The notes under the pieces were generated by a model. It was not told the DNA's origin, ran no database searches, and worked only from the letters and a program-made list of their open reading frames with translations. DNA of 64,000 bases, taken from Chelydra serpentina. Taxonomy: Eukaryota > Chordata > Testudines > Chelydridae. The DNA lies in the NCBI GenBank assembly GCA_037349315.1, contig JBAIAC010000018.1, forward strand, positions 5,208,001 to 5,272,000, in the 5' to 3' direction. The stretch's first letter is position 1; each line of letters starts with the position of its first letter. This document shows positions 22,566 through 35,180 of this stretch, one piece after another. The position numbers were made by a program, and so were the translations under genes.

Positions 22566-23849
22566 TAAAATCAAACCCATTACTTTTTCCCCATGTAAAG
22601 TGTAGTCAAACTACTAACAAAATCTCCCTTCAGACTAATTTCAGCTCATACAAGGTGGACTGATTACATTAATAAAATGAAGAAAAAACAAAGATTTAGG
22701 GACACCTGAAGTTTTAGCTCTACAAATCCCATTAAAAGTAATGGCAACTATATTGCTATAGACAGTAAGCTGAAAACTTACTCTTTACCACTCTTTTTTT
22801 TAACAAGTAAAGGTAAAATGAGTCTTTGGAACAAGGATTAGACAAAATGTACAGTAATCAAGATTTACACAGGACAATACTGGTCAAACTCCTTCTGCAA
22901 AGAAAGCTAAACGACCCCTTAATTATGGTCTGTGGGTTGTCATAGAGTTAGAGTTTAAGGTTGGAAGGGGTGGCTAGATCTTGGCTACAAAGTCAGGGTC
23001 TTTTACTGCTCTTATACGCAGGAATTCTCTTCCCACTGGTAAAAATGGGAAAGTGGCACAAACACTGGGGATAGAATGTGTCCCTTATGCATGGGCATAA
23101 TTATATAGAATGACAGGGGGACATATCCCCCAAACTTTGATTGGGGGAACAACATGACATTTTTCCCTCCTTTAAGTTTTCAGCCCCCCACTTGGAGGGG
23201 AAGGAGGCTGCAAAGTGAGTGACAGGGTGGGGTCTCCGAGGCTTAGCGCACTCTCCCCATCCACCAGCTGTTGAACTGATCGTGTGAGGGAGGAGGCAGC
23301 TGCAGCTTCAGCCTCCTTGATACTAGAGGCCACTGCTCTCCAGAATCACAGCTCCTTCCCTGCCTGCCCTACCCCTTCTCAAAGCATAGAGCAGCTTGTC
23401 TGAGGAGTTACATAAGGCTTCCAGAAACAACAGTAACTCCAGGTCCTCCTCCTTCCCACTCACCCCCCACCCCCAGTTTAAGGAAGTTCAGGTCTGAGGT
23501 AATGGACTGGAGCTAGGTTGGTAGAGAGAGACTTCTTGGAAGGGATGAAGGCTTAAAAGGGACTCTAGTGTGGGGCTCAGGACTGAGGTGAAACCTTGTG
23601 GACGGGAGCTATGAGGAGACACAGACTCAAGGAAGGTCATTGCAGGGAGCTCAGGCTCTTGGGGTGCATGAGGTATGTTTGAGGAAGATGCTTGTGAGAG
23701 CAGGAAAGGGGAATGAAGAGTATTTGGTGGGAGAGGCAGGGGAATCTGGGAATTTCTAAGAAAAGGAGGAAGAAGGAAGGCCAGGGTCCACAAAAGGACT
23801 TAGGTGTTGTGATGCTCAGCATCACAATGCCTAACTTTTTTACACCTAG
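22566..23849. other. Unassigned DNA with a purine-rich part
   Basis: The part at 23480-23790 is strongly purine-rich on the plus strand (gggaggaag-type sequence). Open frames on its minus strand (23488-23825) are proline/serine-rich, a compositional effect rather than a gene. A C/T-rich stretch lies at 23420-23480. No repeat family is recognised. Confidence 0.4.
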
Positions 23850-24187
23850 AAAATCTTAGGAACAACACTGTGATCCACAAATCCTAAATTGAGTTCCTAG
23901 GCTATGATATGATGAATAGGGAGGAGATAGGCACCTGAGAATGCTATCCACAAATGGTGGATAATAGGTGGAGAGCTGCCTAATCTAACCAATGGGAGTT
24001 GCCAAGAACAGGGATGTGTCATAAGCGCCACCCCTCTCACAGAGATAGGTACCTAAATCCAGGCTGCAGAGAAGTGCCTCGCTCTCCTAGGGACCCACAG
24101 CTTAGAACCCCTCTCCTGGACCCAGGTGGCTTAGGCACATGAGGCATTTCTTGTGAGACTGAATTAGGTACCTGGTTCACTTTCATG

Positions 24188-24333
24188 TATAAATAATTAA
24201 AGAGTCATTGGAGCAGCGAGGAGACCAGCTGCTGGGTCTCCCACCACCCAGGTGGATGCCCTAACCACCAGGCTATAAACTCATTCTTTCTTGCTTTCTC
24301 TCTCTGGCCCAGTGAGTCTTTAATTGTTTAATC
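24188..24333 (-). repeat. tRNA-like segment inside a small inverted repeat
   Basis: On the minus strand, 24277-24234 reads TATAGCCTGGTGGTTAGGGC followed by ATCCACCTGGGTGGTGGGAG. This resembles the 5' half of a tRNA with a TGGTTAGGGC A-box. AATAATTAAAGAGTCATTGG (24189-24208) and CCCAGTGAGTCTTTAATTG (24309-24327) flank it as an inverted repeat. No B-box is seen, so this is a relic, not a gene. Confidence 0.5.
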
Positions 24334-24391
24334 CAAAGTGGAAAAGCTTGAACATGAGAGATTCAGGAAGACCCACATCAGCATATCCCAC

Positions 24392-24523
24392 AGTTTAATG
24401 GTCAGAGCACTCGCCAAAGAGGTTTAGGGGATCCCCCTTCAATCCTTTCTCCTCTGGCAGACAGGGAGCAATTGAACCTGGATCTCCCACATCCCAGGTG
24501 GGTGCTCTAACCAGCGGGCTACA
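24392..24523. repeat. Two head-to-head tRNA-like segments
   Basis: On the plus strand, TTAATGGTCAGAGCACTCGC (24395-24414) with CCTTCAATCC (24436-24445) resembles an A-box and B-box. On the minus strand, 24523-24460 reads GTAGCCCGCTGGTTAGAGCA, then CCCACCTGGGATGTGGGAGA, then CCAGGTTCAATTGC: a good A-box, an anticodon-arm-like hairpin and a B-box. The two face each other across about 20 bp. Neither is a complete tRNA, but both look derived from pol III promoters. Confidence 0.55.
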
Positions 24524-24900
24524 AGTTATAAAGTGGGTTCCTCCTCTGGCTGGGCTTTGAATGGGGGCATAATCCGATATGTAGCCTCTGAGAATACTTA
24601 TTGGATCATGCCCAGCAGGGGAGATAGGTAAGTGAACGCCCATTTTCTCCCCGTTTTTGGATTATGCGGAACGTTTAGGTGGGAAACAGGCATCTGGGCA
24701 GTCAAGTAAGGCAGCAGAGTGCATGTTCAGAGGTGAAAACATAGGTGCTTAGGGAACTTTTACCCTTAAATTTAGGTGCTGAATGAGTTTAGGCACCTAA
24801 AGGTTCGGTAGCAGCCTTGCAGGAGTTTTGTGGGATTGAGGCAACTAAATCTGAGAGGTAGGTGCCTAAAGTGGTTAGAGCTTTATGGATAGTGGGAATA

Positions 24901-26085
24901 TGGGAGAGAACTTATACAGATGAGAAGCTCACAGAACTAGGAGGGTTTATGTCACCACATTTTTACTGACAAAATTACTGAATTACCCTTATATGGTGAT
25001 CACACTTGTAGTTAGTGAAGTTTCTTTTAAGACAACTCCTATTTCCACCATTTGTGCAGTTGTCCTTTTTGTATGTTTAGTTACCTGATTCTCTCACAAG
25101 ATTGCAATAAATGTGCAAATTAGGTGCACAGTTATGCATATAAACCAGTGATACTCAGACCTCAGTGGTTCAGAAGCAAAATTAGCAATCAACATTACCC
25201 AAAAGAGGTGTGTGTGAATTCATTGTTTCATTTACTATTTATATATATATAACATATTATTCTCACAGCAAAATGATTGACCAAGTATTATTATTTTATC
25301 AACTACAATTGGTTAATAACCTAGTAAAAGCATCCTGATTGGCTAATAACTTAGATTGGTTAATAATTAAATCACACAGCATTTTAATATCTTGTGCTGC
25401 ATAGAGCCGCAGGCGACACATTAAAGAGCTTCAGTCTGTGTATCACTGATATAAACTATGTGACAACCTGAATCTTTAAGATGACATTTTGAGCTTAAGA
25501 GTCAACACTTTCCTGAGATGAACAGAGGTCGTTTATATTTCTTTGAGTAGTTGTTGTTTCAGACTGCAAACTCAAGACGATAACTCTATAGGCTTTGAGT
25601 TATACTCATTTGGAAGGTTTTCATCGCAGCCATAAACTCTGGAAGTGGTATCAGAAATACCACAATATCCTTTCTACTTAGAATAGGAAATACTGCTTTA
25701 TGGTGATCGTTGGCAAATTCTGACTTTTAATGGCAACCATTGTATAATGGGAAATAGGTTTGATGTCAGGTGGGCAAAATAATCCATAACAAGACTTCCT
25801 AATGAATATAACAGATAAAATCAGGAAATACTTCTGTACACGATTCTGGATTCAAACAATCAAACTTTGGTGACGATTACGTTTGATCCAGCCTGGACTC
25901 ATAAATCATTTGCTTACAAAGTTTGCTCAGATACCAGACAAACACAATATTAAACTACTCGCTTAGAGCCCAATTCAGCCCTTAGTTACAATGGGAGCCA
26001 TATCAACAGAATGGAGGGTAGAAATGGGTTCTTAGTCATATTGAAAGAAAAGCTAGAGGTCTCTCTTCTCCTGAATTGGCCTCTG
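24901..26085. other. Unassigned AT-rich DNA
   Basis: No gene recognised. A TA run lies at 25241-25250, and near 25300-25380 there are repeated 'ttggttaataa' phrases (ATTGGTTAATAACCTAGT, ATTGGCTAATAACTTAG, ATTGGTTAATAATTAAAT), a local short tandem-like pattern with about 30-bp spacing. Confidence 0.45.
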
Positions 26086-26174
26086 GGGGCCAAATTCTGC
26101 TCTGATTCATACAGCTGCAACTGCATTGAGTTGAATGGGGTTGCACCCATATGACTGAGAGCAGAATAGCACCC
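26086..26174. repeat. GGGGCCAAATTCTG fold-back element
   Basis: The left end GGGGCCAAATTCTGCTCTGA is inverted at the right as TGAGAGCAGAATAGCACCC. The centre has CATTGAGTTGAATGGGGTTG. A short (89 bp) member of the same family as 21843-21971. Confidence 0.72.
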
Positions 26175-29100
26175 TAGAAGTTCCTCTGATGCTTTACAAA
26201 AACAATCTGATCTGTGAAGTTGAGTGTTGTGACCACAATTTCAAAGTGGGTCAGAGTCAAAGATGGAGAAATATTTGCTGCCTTGCCTAATGAAGCAAAT
26301 CCACAAGACACTGTGGATTCTGTGTTCCTTTTCATTTACAGTAAGTTTGACTTTCTGCCAGGATGTTTATAGGAACTGTCACTCTGCTGAATGAAAATAA
26401 AGCTGTTACCCATATTTCTCAAAGTGTTTGTTTATGATTTTATATTTTGTACAAGTTTTAAGTGTATTTTCCTCTAATATAGTATTTTTTCCTCCATAAT
26501 TCTTAGTTTATACAATGCTTTCACTGCAACCATCACTAGTAAGAGTTCATCAAACAAGCCACAGGCTTCTCCATCGGTGATCCTAGAGCAGAGATACAAA
26601 TACTAGGCTCAATAAAGGAGGATAAATATATTGATTTATATACGTTTTAATTTTCCATCCTCCTGTGGCCAACAAATCTCCTCCTATCTGAGTAAAAATA
26701 GGCCCAAAGTAAAACTCTGGATCTGATTTTCTGTTTTCCTGCATCTCGCATAGTCATTTATGTCAGGGCAAAGTGTGTGTAAACTGTGATTAAATTACTA
26801 CCTAGTGTGCAGGGCAATAAAGAACCACCCCATCACCACCCCCAACCTGATCCTCAGCATAGTATTTCTATAATAGGCAGAACCAAAACCTCATATCCAA
26901 ATACTCCTGAACTGTGGGATTCAATAGCTAGACCAAATCTGAATTTTCCCTAACTTCAGGTTCCTTAAATTGAGTGGAATTGGATTATTTCTCCACACCT
27001 TCAAAGGCATATCCAGGGCCTGATTCTGCTCCACTGGAGTTTTCTCCTTGTAACTGAGTGCAGAATTTGTCACTCATAATTCCATCTCTATTTCTGAGAT
27101 GACACAACTTGATTCAGGCGTAATTCCAAAATTATCCCCAAAGTTTTCCTTAAGGGGGAAAAAAAAGTGTTTATACTACAGTTGCAGCCATGTTGCAAAA
27201 TGTGTATGTCTCCAGAGTTGAGCCTCCTTACCACATCTCGGGATTTGGCCCATGCTTTGGGGGTGTTCTGACAGTGTTTTGGGTCATCCCTCTATAGGAT
27301 TGTGGGTCAGACACAAAATTCAGATCCTAATTGATCCCATTTGGAATTCCAAACACCACCCCACAAAGTTCATGATGATCATACGGTTTAGGTTTGTTTA
27401 CGCCTATCACTGAGTCATAATTAAATGTACTTTTTATGTTGGAGAGTGGGAAATTTTGATCTCGATGAAAATAATTGTGTAGTGGCAGTATTTTTTCCCT
27501 TTATTTCCCTCTAACTGTGAGATCCTTTTAGTAAGAAGCTAGTGTGCAAATCAACCAACCTTGGGGGGGGAAAGGTAAACAGTATGAAATTATATGTAAG
27601 TTATTAATGACTCTCTAATAGGAGAAAGGGGCATAACAGAGAGAGTGAATTAAATGACTATAATAATCACAAAGGGATACATAGCTTGGAATTTATTTCA
27701 GCACATTTCTGCTATTTTGTAATTAGAGTCCAGTTTTAACTTTGCGAGAAAGCATGTTTTTCCTCATTAACAGTATTTCTTGGTGAATGTAACTTCCCTT
27801 ATTTCAAGTTCCTACAATGAAGCCAATACTACATTATGAACACAGTTTTTACTAAAATTCTAGTAACTGTTTCCATTGAACTACAGTTCCTAAAAGGTGC
27901 CGCAGAAAGTCTGCGTTTATTTGTAGACCTTTATCCCTGTCTGCCAACCAGCATTTTGTCTAATTTTCATGATCTGATTTCAAAAGCCTTATTTTGTACA
28001 AATATTATTACAGTAGTGTGTAGTATGTGAATACATGGGGTGCCTATGGTCACACAGCTTAAAATGTTTTAAAAGAAATCATATTATTATGAATTGCTAA
28101 CTCTTCTCAGACAGAATATACCAGATATATAGTATACCTGTAAAAGCACATGCTGGCCCTTTAAAGACTGGGCCCCCGTATATCATGGCTTTGTTCCTGG
28201 TTTCAGTCCTAGCCATTGAAATTCTGGGAGCTGTAGACTCCTGGGATGATGGGAGCCACAGGCCTCATAGCAAGGAGTGCTTGGAAGGGAGGCTATAATG
28301 TAAGAGATTCCTTTTGCTCATTGCTGTGAAAGACAAGGTGACAGGACTTACAAGGTTGGTTTCTCCAGTTCAAGGACCTAGGAAAAGCCTGCAAGGGGCT
28401 TTTGAAGAAGCCAGTGAAAAATGTCCCACAAGAAGCCTCAAGGACAAAAAGATGGCTGGATAAGGTATCCTGAGGAAGGGGCATTATTTTGGCTAAAAAA
28501 CTGAGCCCTGAAAGGGGAATTAAGGGGCTGACATGGCGAAGAAAGTAGCCTTGAGGGAAGAGAAGTGGAGAGAGTGGAGGATCCAACCTGACACCTACTT
28601 CATTTTGAAGGGCCCCAAAGTTGACGATTATAGAAGACAGGCAGAGGCATACATTTGCTGTTGGTTCTGACGTACCTGAAGTGGATGTTGCTCTTAACCC
28701 TTGGCAGGAAGAGGGGAATGAAGTTTGATAGGCTCTTGATGGAAAGCTGTGACCCAGGAGAAAAGAATGAGTGAAAGTTGTGGACTTCCATTTGGGCTTT
28801 TGCTTTATTTTGGATTTTTGTTAGACCCCCGTTTTAGTTTAAATGGAGGTGTAAACTCTCTTGCCAGAGATAGGGAAACTGGGACATACAAGAATCCATA
28901 TGATTAGCAGACTAGAGTACTGTTACGAACCTGATCGGCTTCTCTCCTATAACTTCAGGACACTGGCAGTTGTCGGGATTTTTACTGCAAGCTTACCCAC
29001 AAAGTTAATAAAAATGGGTTATAAATGTCTTTAAAATAAGAAATTAAATATTAAAGATTCCTATTCCCGGTTAAATTAGAAAGTCATGGTATAATGGATT

Positions 29101-29475
29101 GGAAAATACATTTTTTGCATTTTATATTTAGAATCTTTTTCCAGTCTAATCTATCTGACCACATTCAGTTAACAGCAATGGAAGTCTAACTATGTTTCTT
29201 GATATTTCCACGCTCTTGGCTGTCCTGAATTATAGACACTCTTTCCAGTAAAATCAGTCCTTTATGTATTTCTTTTAAAGTTTAATTTTGTAGGATTTGT
29301 TTTTAAAAGGTAGATTAATATAAAAGAAAAATAGAAACAACCAAATAGTAACACAGTTAATGGTGCTGTTATAAGAGGTATATTACAGCATCAAATTACC
29401 AACTATAATTAGTTATTAAAACTTATGAAATTCAGAATGTAGTTTCTCATTATTCAAATGTAAGAATATATGTAT
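26175..29475. other. Unassigned AT-rich DNA with one fold-back remnant
   Basis: At 27015-27078, GGGCCTGATTCTGCTCCACT and CTGAGTGCAGAATTTGTC form a degenerate short fold-back. At 28130-28930 there is a G/A-rich part with GCTGGCCCTTTAAAGACTGG and open frames on the minus strand (28293-28791) that match no family I know. Nothing else is recognised. Confidence 0.4.
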
Positions 29476-30564
29476 TTATAGTTTACACAGTGTTTTCACT
29501 TTCCATGACCAATAGATGCCTATAAGATGCTGCTTCCTGAGGCAAGAATTTAAAATTCTCATCAAAATCAAGGAAAATTTCATGTCCTTCAGAATCACTC
29601 TTGACTTAATAAGAAGGGAAATTCCTATTGTAGCTTTTACTTTGGAAAAATTCTCTTTTAATACTTGAAAATGTAACCTTCTGATACAAAGTGTTTTGTT
29701 AAGGTTGAGCCACATAAAAATATCCTTATCCTGAATCATTTTTTGTTTCCTCACTATTCTCAAAACAATCACAATCTTTGTCTGAGCCAAACTATCAAAA
29801 GGCTTCTACATCCTTTGGCTTCTTTATCTGGTAGGCAGGCAGGCACAATAAATTTCCAGTACACATTATTCAGAACTTATATTCAGGGCTTTCCCCCTAA
29901 GTATAGAAGGCAAAACAGAAACTGCATCAGGTCCATTGGTTCACATTTGTAAAAGGAATAAATCTGTTGGTATTTCTTCGAGTGACAGGAAAGTTTGCCC
30001 TTTACGTCCATGGAGGTAGTCTGGGCCTGGGAGCCAGTGGGGATGGGGAATATAGGTTGGATGGGACAGTTGGCTGGATGCAGAAGCTGGGGGAAAGACA
30101 GACTGAATGGAGCTGGGAGAGAACTGGGACTGAACGGGCAAGGAGGGTGGTGGCAGGGAATGAGTGGGCTGGGAAACACTTTGGCAGAAGGGGTCTATTG
30201 CGGGTGGGAGGGGAATGAGCAGAAAATTTTGTGCCCACTAGAACACACTCAGAACCTGGAATGGAGCCTAGAATTCCTGAATCTCCTCATTCCTTTGCTG
30301 TCAGCAAATGGCGGTGGAACCCAATGGCAAAATGTCCTATCCACTGTCTCTTCCACACCCTGCAAGACAGTCTGCTATTGCTATCAGTTACTTGAGCTCA
30401 AGCGGCAGAGGTCTGAGTGGTGGATCTAACGGTGCCAACCCTACTGATGACCCATGTGGGTGTCAATATGCTGCATGATGGAATTTCTGGGATCATTTTT
30501 GGTCTCCTTTTTAATAAAAAAAGTAGGCAATTATACACACAATTATGTTAAAGGAACTTCATTA
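29476..30564. other. Unassigned DNA with a G-rich stretch
   Basis: The open frame 29476-29790 (minus) of 104 codons is K/I/L-rich as expected of AT-rich random sequence, and no domain is recognised. The 30010-30220 part is G-rich on the plus strand, giving overlapping open frames on both strands that look compositional. Confidence 0.4.
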
Positions 30565-30832
30565 GGGCCAGGTCTACACTACCCCCCCCCGTGAATAACG
30601 TAGCTGAAGTCGAAGTACCTTAGTTCGAATGAAAAAGCACTTACCCGGGGTCCACACGCGGCGCGCAGGCTCCCCCGTCGACTCCGCCTACTCCGTTCGT
30701 CGAGCTGGATTACCAGTGTCGACGACGGAGCACTTCCTGGTTCGATTTATCGCGTCTTGTCAAGACGCGATAAATCGAACCCAGAACATCGATCGCGCGC
30801 CTCCGACCGGACGCGTAAGTATAGACCTACCC
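30565..30832. mobile_element. CpG-rich MITE with a perfect internal palindrome
   Basis: The termini are inverted: GGGCCAGGTCTACACT at the left and the complement of GGGTAGGTCTATACTTACG at the right. A TA lies just outside each end (30563-30564 and 30833-30834), consistent with a TA target. The interior is rich in CpG and holds a perfect 43-bp palindrome at 30739-30781 with 21-bp arms and one central base. The surviving CpG density suggests a young copy. No transposase is present; mobilisation in trans is inferred. Confidence 0.82.
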
Positions 30833-33800
30833 TAAGTCTAGCACTCAAAAGTGAAGAGATGCTAGAATTAAGGTTACCCTGTGCAACCTTAATTTGGTTT
30901 CCTTCCATATATGCAGTATGATACAGTCTTTAATTACATGCTCATATGATATTTTGTTCTACAATGTCCTACATAAGGGAAAGCTATAACTGGTTTAACA
31001 GATCCTGGTTTCAATAATGCAAAGAAAGGTTTCTAAATGTTATGATGATCTGTGTCATGAAAGGAAATGTTGTACAGTCTTTGTGGTTCACTAATCCACA
31101 AATATATTAAAGAGGATTTCTGGAAAGAATCCCAAAACTCAGACAAAAGTGAATTGTATGTGCTCTACTTAACATAATCTTTTATCTTTCCTGAGGTCTA
31201 TTATTTTTACAACTTAAAATGACTCATTAACATTTATCTCTATTACCTACCAGGAATCCTATAAAACAGACACAAATAAGGCTACATTTCTGGCATAATA
31301 AATATGGAACTTCACTTTTGCCATTTGGTTATGTGTGTCTAGAGTTTATAGTGACAAAGAAGCTTAATCTTTTTGGAAAAATAGCAATAAAATCTATAGT
31401 GACAGTGTGAGAAATAATAATGTGATTTGGATTGTTAAAGTGATTATTGGAACTATATATTTTTTAATCTAGATTTCTAAGGAAAAGATTATTTAGTGAT
31501 ACATTTTTTACTGATTTTTCATAAAGAAACAGGTAATGGAAAGTACAAGCGGTAAATAACTTACGGCTTGTATATGTTTCTAAGTACCACATGCTTGATG
31601 GGATCTCCAACAGCATTATGCAATTTTACATCATGTCAAAGCTGCAAGACCAGACAATACTACACACACATAACATATTAGGGTAGGAGTAACTGTAGTA
31701 ACATAGAAGACATCCATGAATTGGGAAAGAGAGGAGAAGACAGGTTAGGTGAAATGGAGGTCTGGCATTCTTTGAAACATCTCAGCATTTTCTTATCCCA
31801 CTATATCTGGAAACGGGACCCACATTTCTCTGAATTCATGTAATTGCTGTAAAATGTTATTTTTTAAATTTACTACAATCAGTTCTTCATGCAGGAACAG
31901 ATTCTATCCTCTCCTTGGCACAAATACAGCCTCTACTTCCCTCTCTTTTCCTTCATTCAAGACCTGTGTTGCAGATACACTCATTCCAGCTGAGGAGAAT
32001 GGGATTGGACTCCATTTGGAATTCATAAAAGTCATTCTTAATTGGCTGAGAGGTTAATTGTTCAATAATGTGAAGTATTTTCTCTCCTGAGAATGAAACG
32101 TGTTATCTTCACTTGTTCTCAGCATCTGATGTTCTGGGAAGTGAAAGACCAGGGACTCTAGAAAAAAACTAGATCTTCTTTTGGCATGGGACATCACTAT
32201 GTGTGGGGTATTGGGCTGACCTAGTTTACCACATTCTTGATCTTCAAGTCATATATTTGTTTTGCTGAATGTTTTAATGGTGAACTTGGTGTAAATGAAA
32301 GGTGACTGAAGAATGTATTTTATCCATAAAATGTGTACAGTAGGGGTAGCTGTAGAGCTGGCTTCTTACCAATGTGCTTCAACCCCGAGTTTGAAGGTCT
32401 GGGATGGAGATTTACAGTACTTCATTCTCCATGTCCATTTAATCCTTGTCCTATCTAGTATGACTACTGTTAAGGTATTAGCATGAAGATTCCACCATTT
32501 TGGGGGCGGGGGGGGAGAGAATTGTTTTTTTACTTGAACCCTTCGCCTCCTTGAACTGTGCTGAGATTACCAACTCATAGACCCCCAGCCACAGAGTAAC
32601 TTTGTTAACCATACAAGATAAATGTTTGTGTGTCAGTCAGTATTTTCCACATTGTTCAACACAGTCTTCTTCAGTGTGTAGTGTACAAGTCCAGGTTTAA
32701 TGTTGTGTGTGGTTGTGGTCATTATTCAGACAATTCTGATACAGTCACCGTATCTCTCAGTATTAAGACTGTTGCATAGTCTTGGGCAAGTCAAGAAGCT
32801 CACTTTAGATTTTCATAGGTCAAGCCTGAAAATTAAAATCCACTGTGTCAAGTGGGTGTAAACTGCTACCCTACCAAAAAGTCAGTGTTTTTACACTCAC
32901 TTTGCACAGGTATAAATGATTTCATAAGGCACAAGGCAATGGAGGATCAGAATGTTAGAATACATCGCTGGTATCTGCTCCATGGCACTGAGAAAGACAG
33001 ACATGTACATTCATTCCATCATAACACTAGGGATAGGGGAAAATCAGGGCTTTGGAGAGGAGCCGGAGCGGAGCCATTCAAAAATTTGATTGCTCCAAAT
33101 CCCTGGGGAAAATGCAAATATACGTGGAGAAGGGGATTCTTTGTGTCTTTTTTTTTTTTAATAAGGTGGATCTTCACTTTTGTGTTAGGTGTGTATATCT
33201 AACACTCATTTACCTCACCCGTCTTGTCTCCCCAACTCTCCTCCACCACATTCTTCTTTCATATCAGAGGCGCCCTCTTGCTGACAATTATGACTCCGTA
33301 TGTGCTAGTTAAGAGTCTTATTGCATACGTTTTTCATGTACCTTGGATAAAAATTGATCCTTCATGGTGTTTAAGTAGGTACAATACAGAGTTCTGAAAA
33401 TCTAAAGTCTAGTGACGTATAGTGTATGCTAGCAGGGCAAGTTTCTCTGTTGCACCCTAGATAGGGTATCACATTCATGGTTTCAGTAGCACACACATTC
33501 ATGCATTTTCAAATGTGCCCTGAGTTCAGAAACTCCAGAAAGTAGCGAGAATTTTCAAAACTATCATAACTTTCCCTTACACGTTAAAGAATATTACTTA
33601 GCTTAAAATATGCACAAACTCATTTTCTACAAGTGGGTGTGCAATAACTGATGAAAATGTTTACATAATAAAATAAGTAAACAAAAATAATTGGTTAACT
33701 TAAAGTACTGTAGGGTAATCAACATAATGAATATTCATAGCTCCCTGACATGTGGCTAACATCTTTGAGCTAACTCACTCCTCTGCTTGTTTTAATACAT

Positions 33801-34247
33801 ATGCACACATTTTTATATTATAAGATGAATATGTTAATTAGACCATCTCATCAGTTTGAACTAGAGACAACTAATGCCAAAAATCTTCCACAATAAATTC
33901 AGACAGCATTTACCCCATAATCATCTCCAGAAGGAGGAGCAGTTTGAATTAATAGTGACTTGCATGAGCAATAACATATACACCCCCCGTCAGGTTCAGC
34001 GGCTTTTTTCTGCAAGTTTCTTCTGGAAAACAAGGACTTCTGTTTTTAACCATGTGCATGTTTTAAACAAGTGTTCAGATCTGAACAATAAAGCAAGTAG
34101 GCGGTCTTGTTCTTCTGTAATTGTATTCATAGGGTGAATTCAACCAGCCCAGAACTGTAAATACTGCACAAATGTCTCTGTTCTCAAGAGCCTTACTGTG
34201 GATTTAAAATGTTTGTGTTTAAAAATAAGAGATTACATCTTTTTTAG
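30833..34247. other. Unassigned AT-rich DNA
   Basis: No gene or confident repeat over 3.4 kb. Noted features: a G-run near 32502-32514, a T-run at 33150-33160, and a GGAGCCGGAGCGGAGCC tract at 33059-33075 that may be a sliver of a GC-rich repeat. Open frames at 32852-33312 lack any domain. Confidence 0.4.
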
Positions 34248-34325
34248 GGTGGGATTTTCAAAAGTGCCTAAAGAGTTTGAGCAAAAGTAAATGGGACTTG
34301 TGCTCCCAAATCCTTTGGTGCTATT
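34248..34325. repeat. 'gggattttcaaaagtgcc' repeat remnant
   Basis: GGTGGGATTTTCAAAAGTGC, then AAATGGGACTTGTGCTCCCA, is the left part of a short fold-back family common in reptile DNA. Another copy is at about 39848-39930. The right half is degraded. Confidence 0.55.
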
Positions 34326-35069
34326 GATCTTAATGAATGTATAACTGTGTAACAGAATATACTATTCCCTTTAAATTACAATTTTAAAAATATTATTTTT
34401 TCTGGAATTCTTGGATGTAAACCATCGATTCCTGAGGAACTAAAGAGTAACAATGTATCTGTTTTATCTAGCAGTTCCTCTTTTAATACTTTTTTCTCTC
34501 ACAGTGCCTCATTATTATTCGGGGTGAAGGGGGAAGTAGGTCTGTGGTAAGACCCCAATATCCTCACGTGCAAAGGAAGAATTTAGCTTCTCAGCCAGTG
34601 CTGCTCCTGAAACTCCTAGCCAATGTATTCCTTTCTTGCCTTCTTTATGATCTCTCTAAGTCCCAACTCTTCAGATTTCACTTTTTTCCAAATATGGTGG
34701 CTCATCTTCTTTCGCACCTGAAAATGGGGCACATCTCCTCACCCTCAGCACTATTTCAGAACTCAGAAGAAAATGTCAACCTCCTATTCCTCAAAGTTTT
34801 CCGTGGATATGCTCTCTGTTTGTTTCCCCCATGTATGACTTTCATCATTTCCTGTTCTCCAGCCCATTCTATACCCTCACCAAATGTACTGACATCATTC
34901 TGTGCTCTCTCATTGATACTCTTTAGGGAGTAGGTAGATCAATTTCCCGTGTTCCTTCCACCATCTGTGACAGCATTTTATACCTAATTAACTCCCTGAC
35001 TCTTTTCAAAACGCATCCTTTCTGCTTGGCCCATGACTCTTCACACTTTCTACAATAAAAGTGTCTAAT
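34326..35069. other. Unassigned pyrimidine-rich DNA
   Basis: A plus-strand open frame of 129 codons (34544-34933) lies here. It is Leu/Ser/Pro-rich in keeping with the C/T-rich composition and has no recognisable domain. It could be a decayed LINE on either strand, but I cannot place it. Confidence 0.35.
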
Positions 35070-35180
35070 TCTAGGGGCGTGGATGATTCAGGAGATTGGT
35101 AATGGGTTACAGAACAGAGCCTTTTAATTCTAGGTCACTCGTTCAAACCCAGCCTAGGGCAATAGTGACTGAAATTTGTT
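35070..35180 (+). repeat. SINE-like segment with a B-box
   Basis: GGGGCGTGGATGATTCAGGA, GAGCCTTTTAATTCTAGGTC and ACTCGTTCAAACCCAGCCTA. GTTCAAACCC is a good pol III B-box. The upstream part is only loosely tRNA-like. It looks like a tRNA-derived SINE fragment of unknown family. Confidence 0.45.

Larger units (their letters stand above)
23850..24900. mobile_element. Composite interspersed repeat with 'ggcacctaa' ends
   Basis: The ends mirror each other loosely: GTGATCCACAAATCCTAAAT near 23870 at the left, and GGTGCCTAAAGTGG then TTTATGGATAGTGGG at the right. GGTGCCTAAA-like blocks recur at 24048, 24773, 24795 and 24862. Within it lie two units with tRNA-like segments (annotated separately). 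I recognise the style from reptile repeats but cannot name the family, and the exact borders are uncertain. Confidence 0.55.

Noticed and set aside
24392..24523. Functional tRNA genes
   Set aside because: Neither segment forms a complete cloverleaf with an acceptor stem, and both lie within a dispersed repeat.
29476..29790. 104-codon K/I/L-rich frame that superficially recalls a LINE ORF1 C-terminus
   Set aside because: The resemblance is compositional; no conserved block could be aligned. A second-frame stretch (DENFKFLPQEAASYRHLL) is short and bounded by stops.
34544..34933. 129-codon pyrimidine-rich frame as a membrane protein gene
   Set aside because: Hydrophobicity follows from T/C-rich sequence; no family, promoter or splice evidence.
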